This document shows, one piece after another, positions 50,150 through 58,735 of a stretch of 64,000 nt of DNA. The position numbers and the translations under genes are program-made. Each line of letters opens with the position of its first letter. The stretch's first letter is position 1. Origin of the DNA: Amphiprion ocellaris (taxonomy: Eukaryota > Chordata > Actinopteri > Pomacentridae). Below the pieces are notes generated by a model. That model was given only the letters and a program-made list of their open reading frames with translations, was not told where the DNA came from and ran no database searches. Where the stretch lies: NCBI RefSeq assembly GCF_022539595.1, contig NC_072788.1, positions 24,180,615 through 24,244,614 of the forward strand, in the 5' to 3' direction.

Positions 50150-52609
50150 CACATCAAAAACCCACACTGCCAACACACACATTTACGTGTGCAATAAACC
50201 TCCATGCCGACACATGTTGCCAGGCTGTGCTGGCAGGACTCTGTGTGTGTGTTTAACACATTTGGTCGACTGTGTGTTTTTTTGGGTTTTTTTTTTGCCC
50301 TTTTAAAAGGTGTGTGGAGGGTTTTGCGTTGCCACGGTAACGGGTGTGGTTTCATATTTACCATGGCTGTGTGTTTCTGCAGATACACTCTGCCGGGGAT
50401 CCATGGCCTCAACTTCGTCCTGCAGAGCTCGCTAGGCGGGGGAGGGGTGGCGTCTCTTCGCAGCGACCCCCAGGTAACAGCCGGACCTCCACGCTAACCT
50501 GAACCAGATCCTCCACTCAACCCTCCACTCAACCCTCCACTCAACCCTCCTCAGTCTGTCAGCAGCCAAATGCCTTCTTCTTCACCCTGTTCACAACAAA
50601 CATATCCACATAAATATAACCAACAGTTTGTTTTTTAGCACATTTTCTGCACCTCCATGGAAACAGAACAACCACGGCTACAAGAAAAAGTTCTTTCATG
50701 TCCAACTTGTGACCATTTACTACAGAAAGAACTCTATATGCAATACAGCCTGTTTGTCAAAGTTTAGGGTACAAAAGTAAATTTTTTTTTTTTAAGCGAA
50801 AAATTTTCCAGAATTTCAGCTTTCTGTCAGCTCTTGAAACTCTCGTGTGTGACTAACAGTTCAGTCAGGAAAAATAAGCAAATCTGAGATTAAAATAGGG
50901 TTTTTAGAATAAATATTCTGTTATTTTGAAAAATTCGCCACAAATCAAGTGCTTGTACCTCATTTTGTAAAATAAAAACTGCTAGAAATTCTCCTGAGCT
51001 CCTCATGAAATCAAGACTGACACAGAAAATGTGCTATTTGCTGCAACATTTTTCCATTTTTGTTGTTCTGTATTATTTTTCTGCTTTTGTTTTATTGTGT
51101 CTTATTTTAATAATTTTCTTTATTGTTTCTGTCATTTGTGTATCTTAGTTTGCTTGTTTCGTGTCATTTTCTATCTCATTTTTGTCATTTTGCATCTCTT
51201 TTTTTTGGTTTTGTGTCTCATTTATGTTGTTTTGTGTCTCTTTGTGGTCATTTTGTCTCTTTATTCAACTATTTCCATGTTTCCAGCCTCTACTAGCTAT
51301 AGAAAGATGTTTCACCATGCTGAATGGATCTCCAACAACTTGCTCTTCTGTTCACTGTTTCTGTCTTGGTTTTTCATTTTTGTTGGGGTTTTTTGTCTCA
51401 TTTGGGTCATTTAGTATAATTTTTTGTCTCATTTTTGTCATGTTGTCTTGTTTTCGGCCATTTCATGTTGGCTTTTTTCCTAGTACTGTCATTTTTCTGT
51501 CTAATTTGGGTCATTTTGTGGCTTGTTCTCTCATTTGGTGTCACTTTCTGTCTCTGTTTTGTTGCTGTCTCTTTTTTGTCATTTTGTATCTAATTTGGGT
51601 TGTTTTATGGCTCTTGTTTGTTGTTTTATGTCACATCTAGTTTGGGTAAGTTTGCGTCTGTTGTTTTGTGTCACATTTCTCCAATATTTTTCAGTTTCAA
51701 AGTTTCCAGCCTCTCCAGACCTTTTCTCTCTACTCTGCTCATCATCTGTAGAAAGATGTTTCACCATGTTTTTGAGCCATGCTGCATTTATTTTATTGAT
51801 CCAGTAGGTTTTAATTTCCTGTCTCCTCTCTGCTCTGTGGAAACACTGCCTGCAGTTCCCCTGAAAACTCAAAATTTTCATTTATTTTTCCCACCATCTG
51901 TTGCAAACTGTTTCCGTTTCGTGAATTTTTGAGCAAGACAAATAGAATAAAGTGATGAAATTAGATGCAGAACCCCAATTTTAAGCATAGATTTGCTTAA
52001 TTTTCCTGATAGAACTGCACATGAGTAGTTCAAGGACCCTCAGAAAGTTGAAAATATTACTTTTTTCTATTTTTGCAATTTCTGTCATGTTGACATTTTT
52101 AAAAGACAAAAGGATTGTGTGTGACTCAATGTACATCTGTCCACTTATTTTAAACTCCTAAATTTAGAGCAATGTGTTCACAGTTCTTTACATCTTGATG
52201 TGAACACACTCAAAATTATGCTGAGGCTTTGCATTTTCATGCATTTTATTTTAAACTAAATGTTTTGAATCTCAGAGGTCGAAGGAGAAGAAACTTGCAC
52301 ATACAACTTTGCACATTTTTGGATGTTGAAAAGTACAGATCTTGCAGAAATTTGCCAAAATGCAGTTTAAACTTTGGAACGCTTATTCCCCGACACTCCT
52401 GTGAGGTTTTCCTCCCTCCTCGCTGAATTCACATCAAAGCAGCCCAACGTGCTAATATGCTCACTTCACGTGGCCGTAAAGCTCGAACACACACAGTGTC
52501 GGTCTGGTAATGGAGTTTTCCTCTGTGTTCTCAGGGCAAAGCCTTCGGTCAGATGCTGCTGGACCTGAAGCTGAAAGGACTCCCTGAGCTCAAGTCGCTG
52601 GTGGACTGA
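25475..52609 (+). CDS. AtuA-family protein, complete gene, 20 coding exons, 635 aa
   Basis: Joining 20 GT-AG exons gives 1,908 nt (635 codons plus stop) with every phase matching. The family is named after AtuA of the Pseudomonas acyclic terpene utilisation cluster; its exact reaction is not established. Residues 1-35 are Arg/Ser-rich with few acids, suggesting a mitochondrial leader (inference). The main domain runs from about residue 36 to 470, with SGFWGDT (42-48), LVFDYLSEITM (64-74), ISNAGGVNP (113-121), GADIVVTGR (193-201), DSAIALGP (204-211) and HLIECGAQSTGG (234-245). An acidic linker (about 478-513) leads to the C-terminal AtuA domain with the TRSGDKGDSANIG signature (530-542), followed by YTLPGIHGLNF. 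The length fits fused two-domain eukaryotic forms. No stop or frameshift is seen, so it looks functional. Introns range from 73 bp to 6.4 kb and hold many repeats. No operon-like partner is expected or seen. Confidence 0.93.
25745..25980 (+). repeat. Degenerate T/G-rich repeat in intron 1
   Basis: Imperfect repeats of ttgttttgtgtgtctttgtgg-type units about 20-30 bp long. The same family recurs in introns 6, 8, 9 and 19 and near the window end. Confidence 0.7.
26279..26326 (+). repeat. (GT)n tract directly before exon 2
   Basis: tgtgtttgtgtgtgtg-type sequence occupies the place of the polypyrimidine tract of the exon 2 acceptor (tgtctgcag at 26331). Confidence 0.85.
26332..26432 (+). CDS. AtuA-like gene, coding exon 2
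   Basis: 101 nt, residues 52-85, including GGKLDFLVFDYLSEITM. The exon ends in phase 0 at CCT|GTAAGT. Confidence 0.92.
26433..27877. other. Intron 2, extremely AT-rich, with long (TA)n
   Basis: There is no coding signal. Degenerate tattattt-rich repeats are followed by a (TA)n tract of about 94 bp at 27488-27581. The last 200 bp contain gtgtctgtcgtgtgtctg-type sequence. Confidence 0.85.
27878..27947 (+). CDS. AtuA-like gene, coding exon 3
   Basis: 70 nt encoding NLGFAPDFVQVAVAPFINDI and onward. Acceptor is tgtgcag, donor is AAAG|GTGACA. Confidence 0.9.
27948..28200 (+). repeat. (ACAACA)-rich simple repeat in intron 3
   Basis: Runs of acaacacaacaacac begin within a few bases of the donor and fill most of this 301-bp intron. 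The composition matches the filler between units of the intron 5 array. Confidence 0.85.
28249..28379 (+). CDS. AtuA-like gene, coding exon 4
   Basis: 131 nt with VISNAGGVNPLACAAAIQDV and VAVVTGDDLMPH. The SNAGG motif is a family hallmark. Donor is CCAC|GTAAGC. Intron 4 is only 87 bp. Confidence 0.94.
28467..28555 (+). CDS. AtuA-like gene, coding exon 5 (source of the intron 5 array)
   Basis: 89 nt, residues 153-181 plus two bases, ending HSMNAYLG at donor CTGGG|GTAGGAAGT. If the donor is missed, the next codon is TAG, so splicing must occur exactly here. The last 28 nt and the donor are the founding unit of the array that follows. Confidence 0.93.
28528..30720 (+). repeat. Intron 5 minisatellite made from the end of exon 5 plus its splice donor
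   Basis: 31 intronic copies of a unit of about 60-80 bp follow the exonic original. Each carries CCTCCACAG or CCTTCACAG, then CATGAACGCATATCTGGG (or GAAGGC variant), then GTAGGAAGTAACGAC, then a variable (ACAACA)n filler. The exon-derived part is almost invariant, while the filler varies in length. Variants at the donor include ggggtaag (28840s, 29390s), gggtta (30350, 30410), ggtgtag (30020) and ggagtag (30683). The long open frames on the minus strand (for example 28245-30050) are by-products of this repeat. Confidence 0.97.
30761..30860 (+). CDS. AtuA-like gene, coding exon 6
   Basis: 100 nt encoding GAAPIRRCLDLGADIVVTGR and CVDSAIALGPLMHT. Acceptor is tgtctttcag, donor is CACC|GTACGG. 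It follows exon 5 in the expected family order (NAYLGAAPI), which confirms that the intervening array is intronic. Confidence 0.95.
30933..31030 (+). repeat. Short T/G-rich repeat in intron 6
   Basis: tctcattttgtcattttctg and related units, the same family as at 32110-32760. Confidence 0.6.
31126..31169 (+). CDS. AtuA-like gene, coding exon 7
   Basis: 44-nt small exon encoding FGWQRSDYDLLAAG. Acceptor is gtgttgcag, donor is GGAAG|GTAAAA. Confidence 0.9.
31170..31946. other. Intron 7, A/T-rich
   Basis: Imperfect aattaaatttaatt-rich units and acaaacaatgaaatgcaata-like repeats. No coding signal. Confidence 0.7.
31947..32024 (+). CDS. AtuA-like gene, coding exon 8
   Basis: 78 nt encoding SLAGHLIECGAQSTGGIFTD and WHKVPDW. 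Two AGs lie 8 nt apart (tctcag|tcttgcag). The first preserves the frame and the LAGH family sequence and is chosen; the second would shift the frame. Confidence 0.92.
32110..32760 (+). repeat. Degenerate T/G-rich tandem repeat in intron 8
   Basis: About 25-30 imperfect copies of a roughly 21-23-bp unit such as tcattttgtgtctagttttgg. Several frames stay open by accident. Confidence 0.85.
32785..32981 (+). CDS. AtuA-like gene, coding exon 9
   Basis: 197 nt, the largest coding exon, with NMGFPVVECSADGSFVLSKP and the GTVAEQLVYEIGDPRRYLLP stretch (GTVAEQL and EIGDP are family-like). Donor is CCAG|GTACGC. Confidence 0.95.
32983..33627 (+). repeat. 12/13-bp (CAGCTTCCATCTG)n minisatellite in intron 9
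   Basis: About 50 copies of CAGCTTCCATCTG (13 bp) with CAGCTTCATCTG (12 bp) and CAGCTG variants start 2 bp after the exon 9 donor. Each unit contains tctgcag, an acceptor-like end. The exon 9 frame stays open through the array to 33631 if the intron is retained. Confidence 0.96.
33628..36634. other. Rest of intron 9
   Basis: No exon was found. A T/G-rich repeat of the intron 8 family lies at 34010-34215, a T-run at 34737-34753, and AT-rich unique sequence fills the rest. Confidence 0.7.
36635..36699 (+). CDS. AtuA-like gene, coding exon 10
   Basis: 65 nt encoding VDGGAVRVTGAKGFAPSHDY and K. Acceptor is gtgttttcag, donor is AAG|GTAAAA. Intron 10 is 88 bp. Confidence 0.93.
36788..36894 (+). 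CDS. AtuA-like gene, coding exon 11
   Basis: 107 nt encoding VCATYMDGFRATAVCPVGG and AAEKARRTADSIIK. Intron 11 after it is only 73 bp. Confidence 0.94.
36968..37070 (+). CDS. AtuA-like gene, coding exon 12
   Basis: 103 nt encoding TKRMFKQLGMEDFSSVNVQV and LGAEDTYGANACNK. Donor is AAG|GTAACA. Confidence 0.94.
37095..37870 (+). repeat. Degenerate tandem repeat in intron 12
   Basis: About 30-35 imperfect copies of a roughly 20-24-bp unit such as ggtcagttggttccttccag. The small open frames here are repeat artefacts. Confidence 0.9.
38355..38454 (+). CDS. AtuA-like gene, coding exon 13
   Basis: 100 nt encoding SSREAVIWMAVHHKQKKALE and IFSREVAPAGTGM. Acceptor is gtgcctgcag, donor is ATGG|GTACGG. 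Confidence 0.94.
38455..39435. other. Intron 13
   Basis: Unique AT-rich sequence. No second gene or strong repeat was recognised. Confidence 0.6.
39436..39475 (+). CDS. AtuA-like gene, coding exon 14 (40-nt small exon)
   Basis: Encodes APGLTGIAGGRPR and two bases. The donor is read as CAGAGT|GTGAGT because only this choice joins exon 15 in frame (RVSPVLKPFFF). Confidence 0.9.
39567..39618 (+). CDS. AtuA-like gene, coding exon 15
   Basis: 52 nt encoding SPVLKPFFFLHPKSELT. Acceptor is ggtttccag, donor is GACG|GTGAGT. Intron 14 is 91 bp. Confidence 0.92.
39619..40695. other. Intron 15, AT-rich
   Basis: Repeated tatataaatatctttata-type motifs with no regular period. No coding signal. Confidence 0.7.
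40696..40804 (+). CDS. AtuA-like gene, coding exon 16 (acidic linker)
   Basis: 109 nt. It begins VDIHAGGELV and continues as a Glu/Asp/Pro-rich linker (residues 478-513) between the main and C-terminal domains. Donor is ACAG|GTAAAG. Confidence 0.9.
40885..41830 (+). repeat. Degenerate tandem repeat in intron 16, part 1
   Basis: Imperfect units of about 25-35 bp such as ggttccaggggtccttgagg. It continues after a unique island as 42580-42950. Confidence 0.85.
42060..42435 (+). other. Unexplained non-repetitive island in intron 16
   Basis: More balanced in composition than its flanks and not part of the gttccaggggtcc repeat that surrounds it. A 114-codon open frame (42091-42435) starts after a tgtgtttgtgtgtc stretch. 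Its predicted residues are not recognised and no splice sites are convincing. It could be a transposon insertion or a noncoding element. Confidence 0.3.
42580..42950 (+). repeat. Degenerate tandem repeat in intron 16, part 2
   Basis: Units such as ccttgacaggtgcttgag and gaggttccagg, the same family as 40885-41830. Confidence 0.8.
43021..43104 (+). CDS. AtuA-like gene, coding exon 17 (C-terminal domain signature)
   Basis: 84 nt encoding LPSGPNSYRLEELAYTRSGD and KGDSANI. The RSGDKGDSANIG motif, completed by the first base of exon 18, is the most diagnostic sequence of the AtuA C-terminal domain. Confidence 0.95.
43860..43977 (+). CDS. AtuA-like gene, coding exon 18
   Basis: 118 nt encoding GVIARHPLFFPYLKKHLTSS and QEYFCHLFAPEEKNPVT. 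Donor is ACAAG|GTGAGT. Confidence 0.94.
44470..45010 (-). repeat. T/G-rich repeat family in reverse orientation, intron 18
   Basis: Units such as cacaaaatgaccacaaagag and gcacaaaactattagaaagg are the reverse complement of the ttttgtgtctctttgtggtc family seen in introns 1, 8 and 19. Confidence 0.8.
45360..45720. other. Non-repetitive block in intron 18
   Basis: Relatively CpG-containing unique sequence between two repeat tracts. No exon with flanking splice sites could be built. It may be a conserved noncoding element; this needs alignment. Confidence 0.25.
45960..47345 (+). repeat. Degenerate AAGTC/CTCAAGTCTTT tandem repeat, intron 18
   Basis: Dozens of imperfect copies of units such as agtccaagtcaagtctcaag and gtctttagaggagaag over about 1.4 kb, with no fixed period (roughly 30-45 bp). 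Confidence 0.9.
48510..49640 (+). mobile_element. Tandem copies of a Tc1-like or non-autonomous DNA-transposon repeat
   Basis: A unit of about 330 bp is repeated three to four times. Landmarks in order are caacagggggcgcggttcat, ttatacagaaactatggaca, tgaagcaaaactat, ggaaccaaattaaattgacc, gatttaatgttgaaaa-like, gggtgaatagattttataag, and ccatgcttcactgtcaggac. The gggtgaata...ttttataagcagtgta segment resembles fish Tc1/mariner-type ends. Later copies are shortened. Confidence 0.6.
49690..49905. promoter_or_regulatory. CpG-dense intronic island with TAAT-containing inverted repeats
   Basis: This stretch stands out from the AT-rich intron by its CpG density (gcgcaaccggcgg, ctcgccgccgcc). TAATGAAGCG (49786-49795) and AAGCGGTGGAGGT (49791-49803) recur inverted as CGCTTCATTA (49864-49873) and ACCTCCACCGCTT (49878-49890). 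The palindromic arms and homeodomain-like TAAT sites suggest a regulatory element, which is inference. Confidence 0.35.
49911..49948 (+). repeat. (AC)n microsatellite
   Basis: About 36 bp of perfect AC repeat beginning right after the CpG-dense block, continuing into imperfect acacacaacac. Confidence 0.95.
50094..50147 (+). repeat. (CA)n microsatellite
   Basis: About 54 bp of uninterrupted CA repeat. Confidence 0.97.
50383..50473 (+). CDS. AtuA-like gene, coding exon 19
   Basis: 91 nt encoding YTLPGIHGLNFVLQSSLGGG and GVASLRSDPQ. Acceptor is gtttctgcag, donor is CCAG|GTAACA. Intron 18 before it is 6.4 kb, the longest of the gene. Confidence 0.95.
51040..51680 (+). repeat. T/G-rich degenerate repeat, intron 19
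   Basis: Units such as ttgtcattttgtgtctcatt, interrupted by a duplicated 60-70-bp insert with gaaagatgtttcaccatg (51300s and 51740s). Confidence 0.8.
52535..52609 (+). CDS. AtuA-like gene, coding exon 20 (terminal)
   Basis: 75 nt encoding GKAFGQMLLDLKLKGLPELK and SLVD, then TGA at 52607-52609. Acceptor is gtgttctcag. GKAFGQMLLDL aligns with the end of the family. Confidence 0.94.
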   Translation, partial: GKAFGQMLLDLKLKGLPELKSLVD

Positions 52610-54510
52610 GAGATGTGGTGAGAGCTGGAGGCAAATGGAGACATGAAAGGCACTTCACAAGGAGGAAAGAGAGCCAGACTTGAAAGACGTTTTACCTCAA
52701 CAGAAACACAAAGATCCCAACACCCTAAACAAGGTCGAAAAAAACACTCGAAAAGCACAACATTCTCATCAACGCACATGAAATTTGGCACAGATTTAGA
52801 GGATTTTGCCCACAATGCAAACCAAACAGAAACATCCAAAGAAAACGGAAACACTAAGTAGAACTTGGAGGAACATATTCACTACATGGGTTTGACTAAA
52901 TACATTTTCCCATCCTCCAAGAGGCCTTAGCCAGCTCTAAGGGAAAATCACCACACAAAAATACCCAGTTTTGTTCATTTTGGTTTCATTTACTCAAGCA
53001 TAAGACATATTTTTGCTCCTCATGGTCAGAAATAACTGAAAAATGCAGATTCCTGTCAAATAGGGAAGCCTAGACTGATTGTCTTTACTGTACGTGAACT
53101 CTTCTCATTATCGCACCCTTAAAAAAACCTTGATTTCCACCTAAACAATGGACTGATTTAGAATTTGCGTCATTTAAAACATCCTCATAATCAGTTAGTA
53201 GCAGCTCCATAACTAGTAAACCCAAACCGAACAACCTTTCAGCTGTTCGGATCAGAAACACTTGGAAAAATTTGGAAATAACAATAAGACTTGATGTGTT
53301 TATATCAGCAGGTCTGAAAAGTTCTGAAAAACTGCACTGTAAATTTTTAGGAATCAAAACTGTACCTAACATACAGCACACATTGAAATATTTCCCTCTA
53401 GACCAAAGTGTTGCGTCTTGTTTGGCAAAAAAGCAAATGTCCAAGTATTGAACCTTGTGGAACACCATAGAACATTCGTCTCTCAAGCACCGGATTCGAA
53501 TTAGATGCACTTTTTAGAGGTGAACTTCACCTGCTGTAAAATAAGAAGATTAATTGCAGCTTTACTGTGAAAAGCTGCAATTTAGACGGTTAAATGAAAC
53601 CAGAGGAGATAAATAGGATAGATAAAATGACTAAAATAACATCGTTTTTGCTGTTTTTTGGCTGAAATGTGGCATTGAACGTCGTAGATTTATTTCTTGT
53701 TCTTCTTAAATTGTTGTTTTTTTTCTTGGCTCCTGCTTTCATGGTTAAGGATGAATTTTAAATCTCAACAAGTGCGGAGAATGAAGTCTAGAAGATGGCT
53801 GCAGCTCAAAGCACCTGAAAAGCGAAAAGTTTCCAAGTTGTGCAGCTCCCAGTTTTGGGGTTAAAATGTGCACTAAACCATGACTGTAGTGTGTCGGAGC
53901 TTTGCTGGAAGCTGGCGACGGACTGTCTGAGAGGTTTTTCCTGCTCGAAGCACACATGTTGGTGATGTAGGAAACACTTTAGATCCAGACTGGAGCTGCC
54001 CTGACCTCCAACCTCTCAGGAACCAGGACGGTGGTTTGGGTTTCCCTCCGAGGGTAAACAGAGTCTCTGCCGTCGGATATCGGAGGAGACTCGAACTGCA
54101 GGTCCGACGCCCGGTTCTCCCGTCAGGTTCACCTCAGTGTGACCCGACTCCGATGTCGGCCGGCCCGCAGGAATGCTCGTCTCCTTCCACCAAACCAACT
54201 CTGTGGCTTCCAGCCTGTTTAGTCATAATTGCAAACAGACTGAAGCTGCAGTCGCTCTGCAGCTTCCGTCGGGGCTCAAATCTCATCAAGTCCACCTCGT
54301 CTGAATCACATCCCTCCCCCCATTTCACCAAACCTTCCTCCTGACGCCGCTTTTCCAGCTCCCAGTTTCCAGGAAAATTCCTCTGCGACCCTTGACCTCT
54401 TTTCAAGAACTAGATTTAAGTCTTGTCGAATAAATAGAGACAAATCCTCAAATGGAGAGAAAAAGAGCCACATTAGAGAGTCTGCCTGCAACAATAAATA
54501 AACAGCCGTC
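52610..54510 (+). other. Putative 3'UTR and downstream region of the AtuA gene
   Basis: No further exon is seen. The first canonical AATAAA signals are at 54429-54434 and 54493-54502, 1.8 kb beyond the stop, so the true poly(A) site is uncertain. A decayed LINE piece interrupts at about 53380-53540. Confidence 0.3.
53380..53540 (-). mobile_element. LINE reverse-transcriptase fragment
   Basis: Read on the minus strand, 53469-53432 encodes GVPQGSILGHLLF, the conserved block of non-LTR retrotransposon reverse transcriptases (usually GVPQGSILGPLLF). Flanks are out of frame. It shares sequence with the cluster at 55430-56540. Confidence 0.75.
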
Positions 54511-55429
54511 CTCAAAACAGACATTCAGAGACATTGGCAGGACAGATTCTTCCAGGCAGCGATTGAAAGCAGAGTTTAATTCAGTCACACGGGAAAAGTT
54601 TGAGTCTCTCAGCCCATCTTTGGGATTTAGAGACAGATTTTTACAAAGCGAGGTGTCAGAATCAAAGCTCTAAATCCTGGTTTCTGTCAAGAAGCCGCAG
54701 CTGTCAGCCTTTGCATGTAAACCCTCAGATATGTTCACATCTCAATGATGAACCGCAACAGTTTGGATCCACATCTGTCCGGCATATTGCTCCACAAAAA
54801 CCGTTTGTTTTAATTACTCAGAGAAACCCTTCATCACTGTTAAACAATGCTTCCCCCAAAACTGATTCGATGTTTTCCCAAAACAAGTCATGCTTGTGAG
54901 GATTTCCCAGTAATCACTGCTCATTTTCTGGCATGTTTTGTCATTTTATGCTCTTCTCTTTGCCATTATTGGCTTTCCTTCAGCCAATATTTTGGTCAGA
55001 ACGTAAGAATAAGCAGGGGTTGTTGGGAATATAGCTTTTTTTAGGAGCGAGAGGATCCAGCATACCACTCAAACCAACATTAAGATAGAAACTGATGCTT
55101 TTTACAGAGAATTTCCCCAAAAATCCAACCAAACTTTTACTTTATTCAAGGTGTGTTTCTTTGTGCAGCCGGAAATCAATCAGCAGTGTTCTGAACTCAT
55201 TACAAAAAGCATTTAGTAGACAAAAAGTAGGTCATAAAATATGAGACTCCTTTATTAATGTCGAAAATGTAGGTATTGCACAGATTCCTGTAAATGTGGA
55301 AAATAATGATATTTCACAGGGTTTTTCCAGATGTGGAAATGCAGATGTGGAAATATATTCTTTCTCAGTTTACAGTTAGACAACAGGAAAGTAAATGAGA
55401 GTAAAATTTACCAACTCATCCACCAAATG

Positions 55430-56540
55430 TTGAAATATTTCGCTTTGTACCACAAAGTTGCTTATTCGTTTGGCCAAAAAGCAAATGCTCAAGTATTAAA
55501 CCTTGTGGAACACCAGAGAACATTTGTTCAGTTTCAGTTGCCAAATTAAAATTAGATGCACTTTTCTGAGATTCACCTGCTCAAAGAATAGGAAAAAACA
55601 ACATATTGGGATGAATTTCATCTTAAATGTAGCTGGTAGCTCTTGAGATTCGCTTTTCTGGACCAAATTTTATCAACAAAAAAAAAAGCAAAGGCCCACA
55701 CATTGAGCCTTGATAAACACCGCAGTATGTTATGTTTTTTAAGTAGTTTCCAAACTACCAATACAAACTGCCTTCTTGAAGTATGGCGAAGTTTGTCTTT
55801 GGTCAAACTCGAAAATATCTCCAGACAAACTTGTGTAATTTTCCAATTGGACTTCTTTTTGACTCTTGAAGGTGTTTCGCCTGCAATCCAAGAAGCTAAC
55901 TCTGCTGCCAGGTTCCTCAGTCAAAGTACGTTTTTATTGTTTTGTTGACAGTGAATGTCTGTTCCAAATTTCATGGAAATCCATCCAGTAGTTTTAGACT
56001 TAATCAAAGTACTGAAAGCGATAAAAGCAAGGGTCCAAGTATTGAACCTTGTGGAACACCAGACAGCATTTGTTCAGTTTCAGTTGCCAAATTCAAATTA
56101 GACTCACTTTTCTGAGTTTGACCTGCTCAAAAAATGGGAAAAAAACAACATATTGTTATGATTTTCAGCTTAAATGTAGCTGGTAGGTCTTGAAAACCGC
56201 TTTTCTGAACTAAATTTGAAAAAAAAAAGCAAAAGTTTACACATTGAGCCTTGAGAAACACTGGTCAGATTCTAGAATATCTCCAGAAAAACCTGTATAA
56301 TTTTCCAGTTGGACTTCTTTTTGGTATTTGAAGATGTTTCACTTGCAATCCAAGAAGCTAACTCGGCTGCCAGATTCCTCAGTCAAAGTGTATTGTTTTG
56401 AAGACAGCGAATGTTTGTGCCAAATTTTATGGAAATCCATCCAGTAGTTGTAGTCTGAATCAAAGTGCTGAAAGTGAGATAACCAAGGGTCCAAGAATTG
56501 AACCTTGTGGAACACCAGAAGTGTTTTCCTTCATTTCAAC
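55430..56540 (-). mobile_element. Cluster of repeated LINE reverse-transcriptase fragments
   Basis: The reverse complement of attgaaccttgtggaacacc (GVPQGSI) occurs near 55495, 56040 and 56500, with weaker versions near 55700 (GVYQGSM) and 56255. The intervening sequence is duplicated: 55515-55680 matches 56060-56220, and 55850-56000 matches 56320-56460. Only this short part of the reverse transcriptase is repeated, not a full element. All copies are decayed. Confidence 0.7.
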
Positions 56541-58480
56541 AGGATGAATTAAACCAACAGGAACAAATAAGCGGCTCAAGCTTCTCTAAGTTTGAGGAAA
56601 AGTTCTTAAAGAAATTATGTAGACTCTGGTTGAACTGTGTGATTTGGTGTTTTTTTGCCTTGTAGCTTAAACTCACATATAGATGAATGACGCAAAACAA
56701 TATAGTGTCTGTTATTGGATTTTTACACTAATCCAAGCAAACACATTTTTGATATGCAAAAACTCAACTGGTTGCATTTAAACTCCACACAAGTCCTTAT
56801 TGTGGAACCAAATGTGCTTTTTGTATCACTTCATGTTGAGGCTAAACTCAGTATTTTTACATTTGAAATGATTAAACTCTTGTAATTAAAGATCTTAAGC
56901 GACTAAAAATGTAAATTCTAAAGAGCATTTTAGGAAAAAATCAACTTCTGCCTTCTTTTTCATTACTAAAGTCTGATTCTTCACTTGCTTTCTAAATACA
57001 TTTCTGTATAAAACTGATTTTGTAGATACTAAACCTAAGAGATTAAAGATATTTTTATTACCAAAGCTTCCGTTTCCAGCTGACTTTACTGCCCGTATGT
57101 GTCTCGTTAACCGGCTCATCTTTGTCACAGGAAGCCGAGCAGCAAAAGGTGTCGACGGCAACAGAACAGAAGCCAAACACATTTGTTTTCAGGAACGGCA
57201 GCTTAGTTAGAAATGTGGATTGGAGGAGAGTCGGTTTGAAGATGTTGAGCCACACTCAGTCAACACGTTATTGCACAAAAATAACAGTCAATTTTAGACG
57301 TTTAATTTTAAAACATGACCCATGAAGGAAGTTTCCAACGTTAGCCTTGCACCAACGGGTTACTCAGTAAGTTTCAATTCTTTAATAATGACTTTCACAG
57401 CTTAAAATTCACCTCAGTTGACTAGAATTTGAGCTCATTTGTGTTATTTACATTATAAGTTGCACTAAACCACAAATATGACCCTGGAAGGATTTTTTTT
57501 AATTCAAGTCACAGGTTTTAGTTAACTTTGGTTAACCCTCCTATTAGGTGCATTTCTCAGGAACAGCAAAGATGTTTATTTATCCAAAAATGTCAGAAAC
57601 AAAAAAAATCCCAGTAAACATTGTTTATATCTCATTATTAACTCCATTAATAAACGTTTCTTTCAATATTTATTGCAGTGGTGTTCTTCACCTCTCACAG
57701 ATCATGGTTCAATGAGGATAATGCATGTTTTTTTAATTAAAAAAGCACTTTTTTAAATGTACATTGGAATGACCTATATAAAGTACAATAGTTTTACATG
57801 ACAGATTTTTTAAAAATTATTTCACATTTAAAATTTTTTTCTTTAATGGAGTGATGTTGATAAATTAACACAATACATGTCTTCTGTTCAATGAACCATT
57901 TTCACTCCAAGTAGAAGAAATTTCATAGCGAAAAAAATACTTCAATAATTTTCTTATTAGATTTTTTTCACTTTAAAATGGGTCAGTTTGACCAACAACA
58001 TAAAGGAAGGGTTAAATAGTAAAGAAATGAGGCCTGAAATTACCTTAACACAATATTTTAGTGAAGTTTGATGCCTTTAAATGTGTTTTTTTTCTCAGCT
58101 GTTTGTGTTTTACAGCACCGGTCGAGCATCAGACTGACAGTGGCGGATGAAGGATGGTGGTTAACATGCAGCACATGCAGACGTCATGGGAACCAGTGTG
58201 AGTCTTTATGCATCAATCAGCGTCAGAGCTGCAGGTTTTCTGTTGTTCAGTCGTCCGTCGAGGCCTTTGTGCTGCTCAGACTGATGGAGGTGAAGCAGCA
58301 CATTCAGCCTCTGACTCTATGGGAGGATGGGAGGTTTTTCTGGGGCCCAAACACTCTGAGGACAAAGAGTTTAGTTTCATTTTTTTGTTGTTTGGTCGCA
58401 TTGACTCACCAGGCCGAACAGAATAAATACTGTTTCTGTAAACTAACTGCATGTTTCAGAGCAGGTGGTGTGTAGATGGA
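56541..58480. other. AT-rich sequence without a recognised gene
   Basis: Open frames at 57122-57325 and 58068-58475 lack recognisable residues and convincing splice context. They are regarded as chance. Confidence 0.5.
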
Positions 58481-58584
58481 GGTAAAACAAAAAAAATAGT
58501 TATTTGTATGTGATAATAACTTTTAATGTTATGATTTAATGGAGTTATATACAGTGGCACGCTAATCATGCAGTTAAAGACGCA

Positions 58585-58735
58585 CAAAGAAGATTAACTA
58601 TGCAGCTCAAGTTGTAGAAAGAGGCTAACTACACAGGTAAAGTCACAGAAAGAAGCTACCTACACAGCTGAAGTCCAAGAAAGACATCTTACTAAAGAGC
58701 TAAAACCTCAGAGAAACAGCTAACTGCAATGTTCA
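58585..58735 (-). repeat. Inverted-orientation TAGCTAACT repeat
   Basis: gcagctcaagttgtagaaag and aggctaactacacaggtaaa are the reverse complement of the tagttagctgtctttctgt family at 59990-62640. Confidence 0.75.

Noticed and set aside
50204..50497. 97-codon frame covering exon 19 and upstream sequence
   Set aside because: Only the portion after the acceptor at 50382 matches the family; the rest is intron.
57058..57325. Overlapping frames on both strands
   Set aside because: Short, unrecognised and mutually exclusive; no supporting signals.
58068..58475. 135-codon plus-strand frame
   Set aside because: No recognisable domain, no splice context and the start falls in an AT-rich stretch; probably chance.
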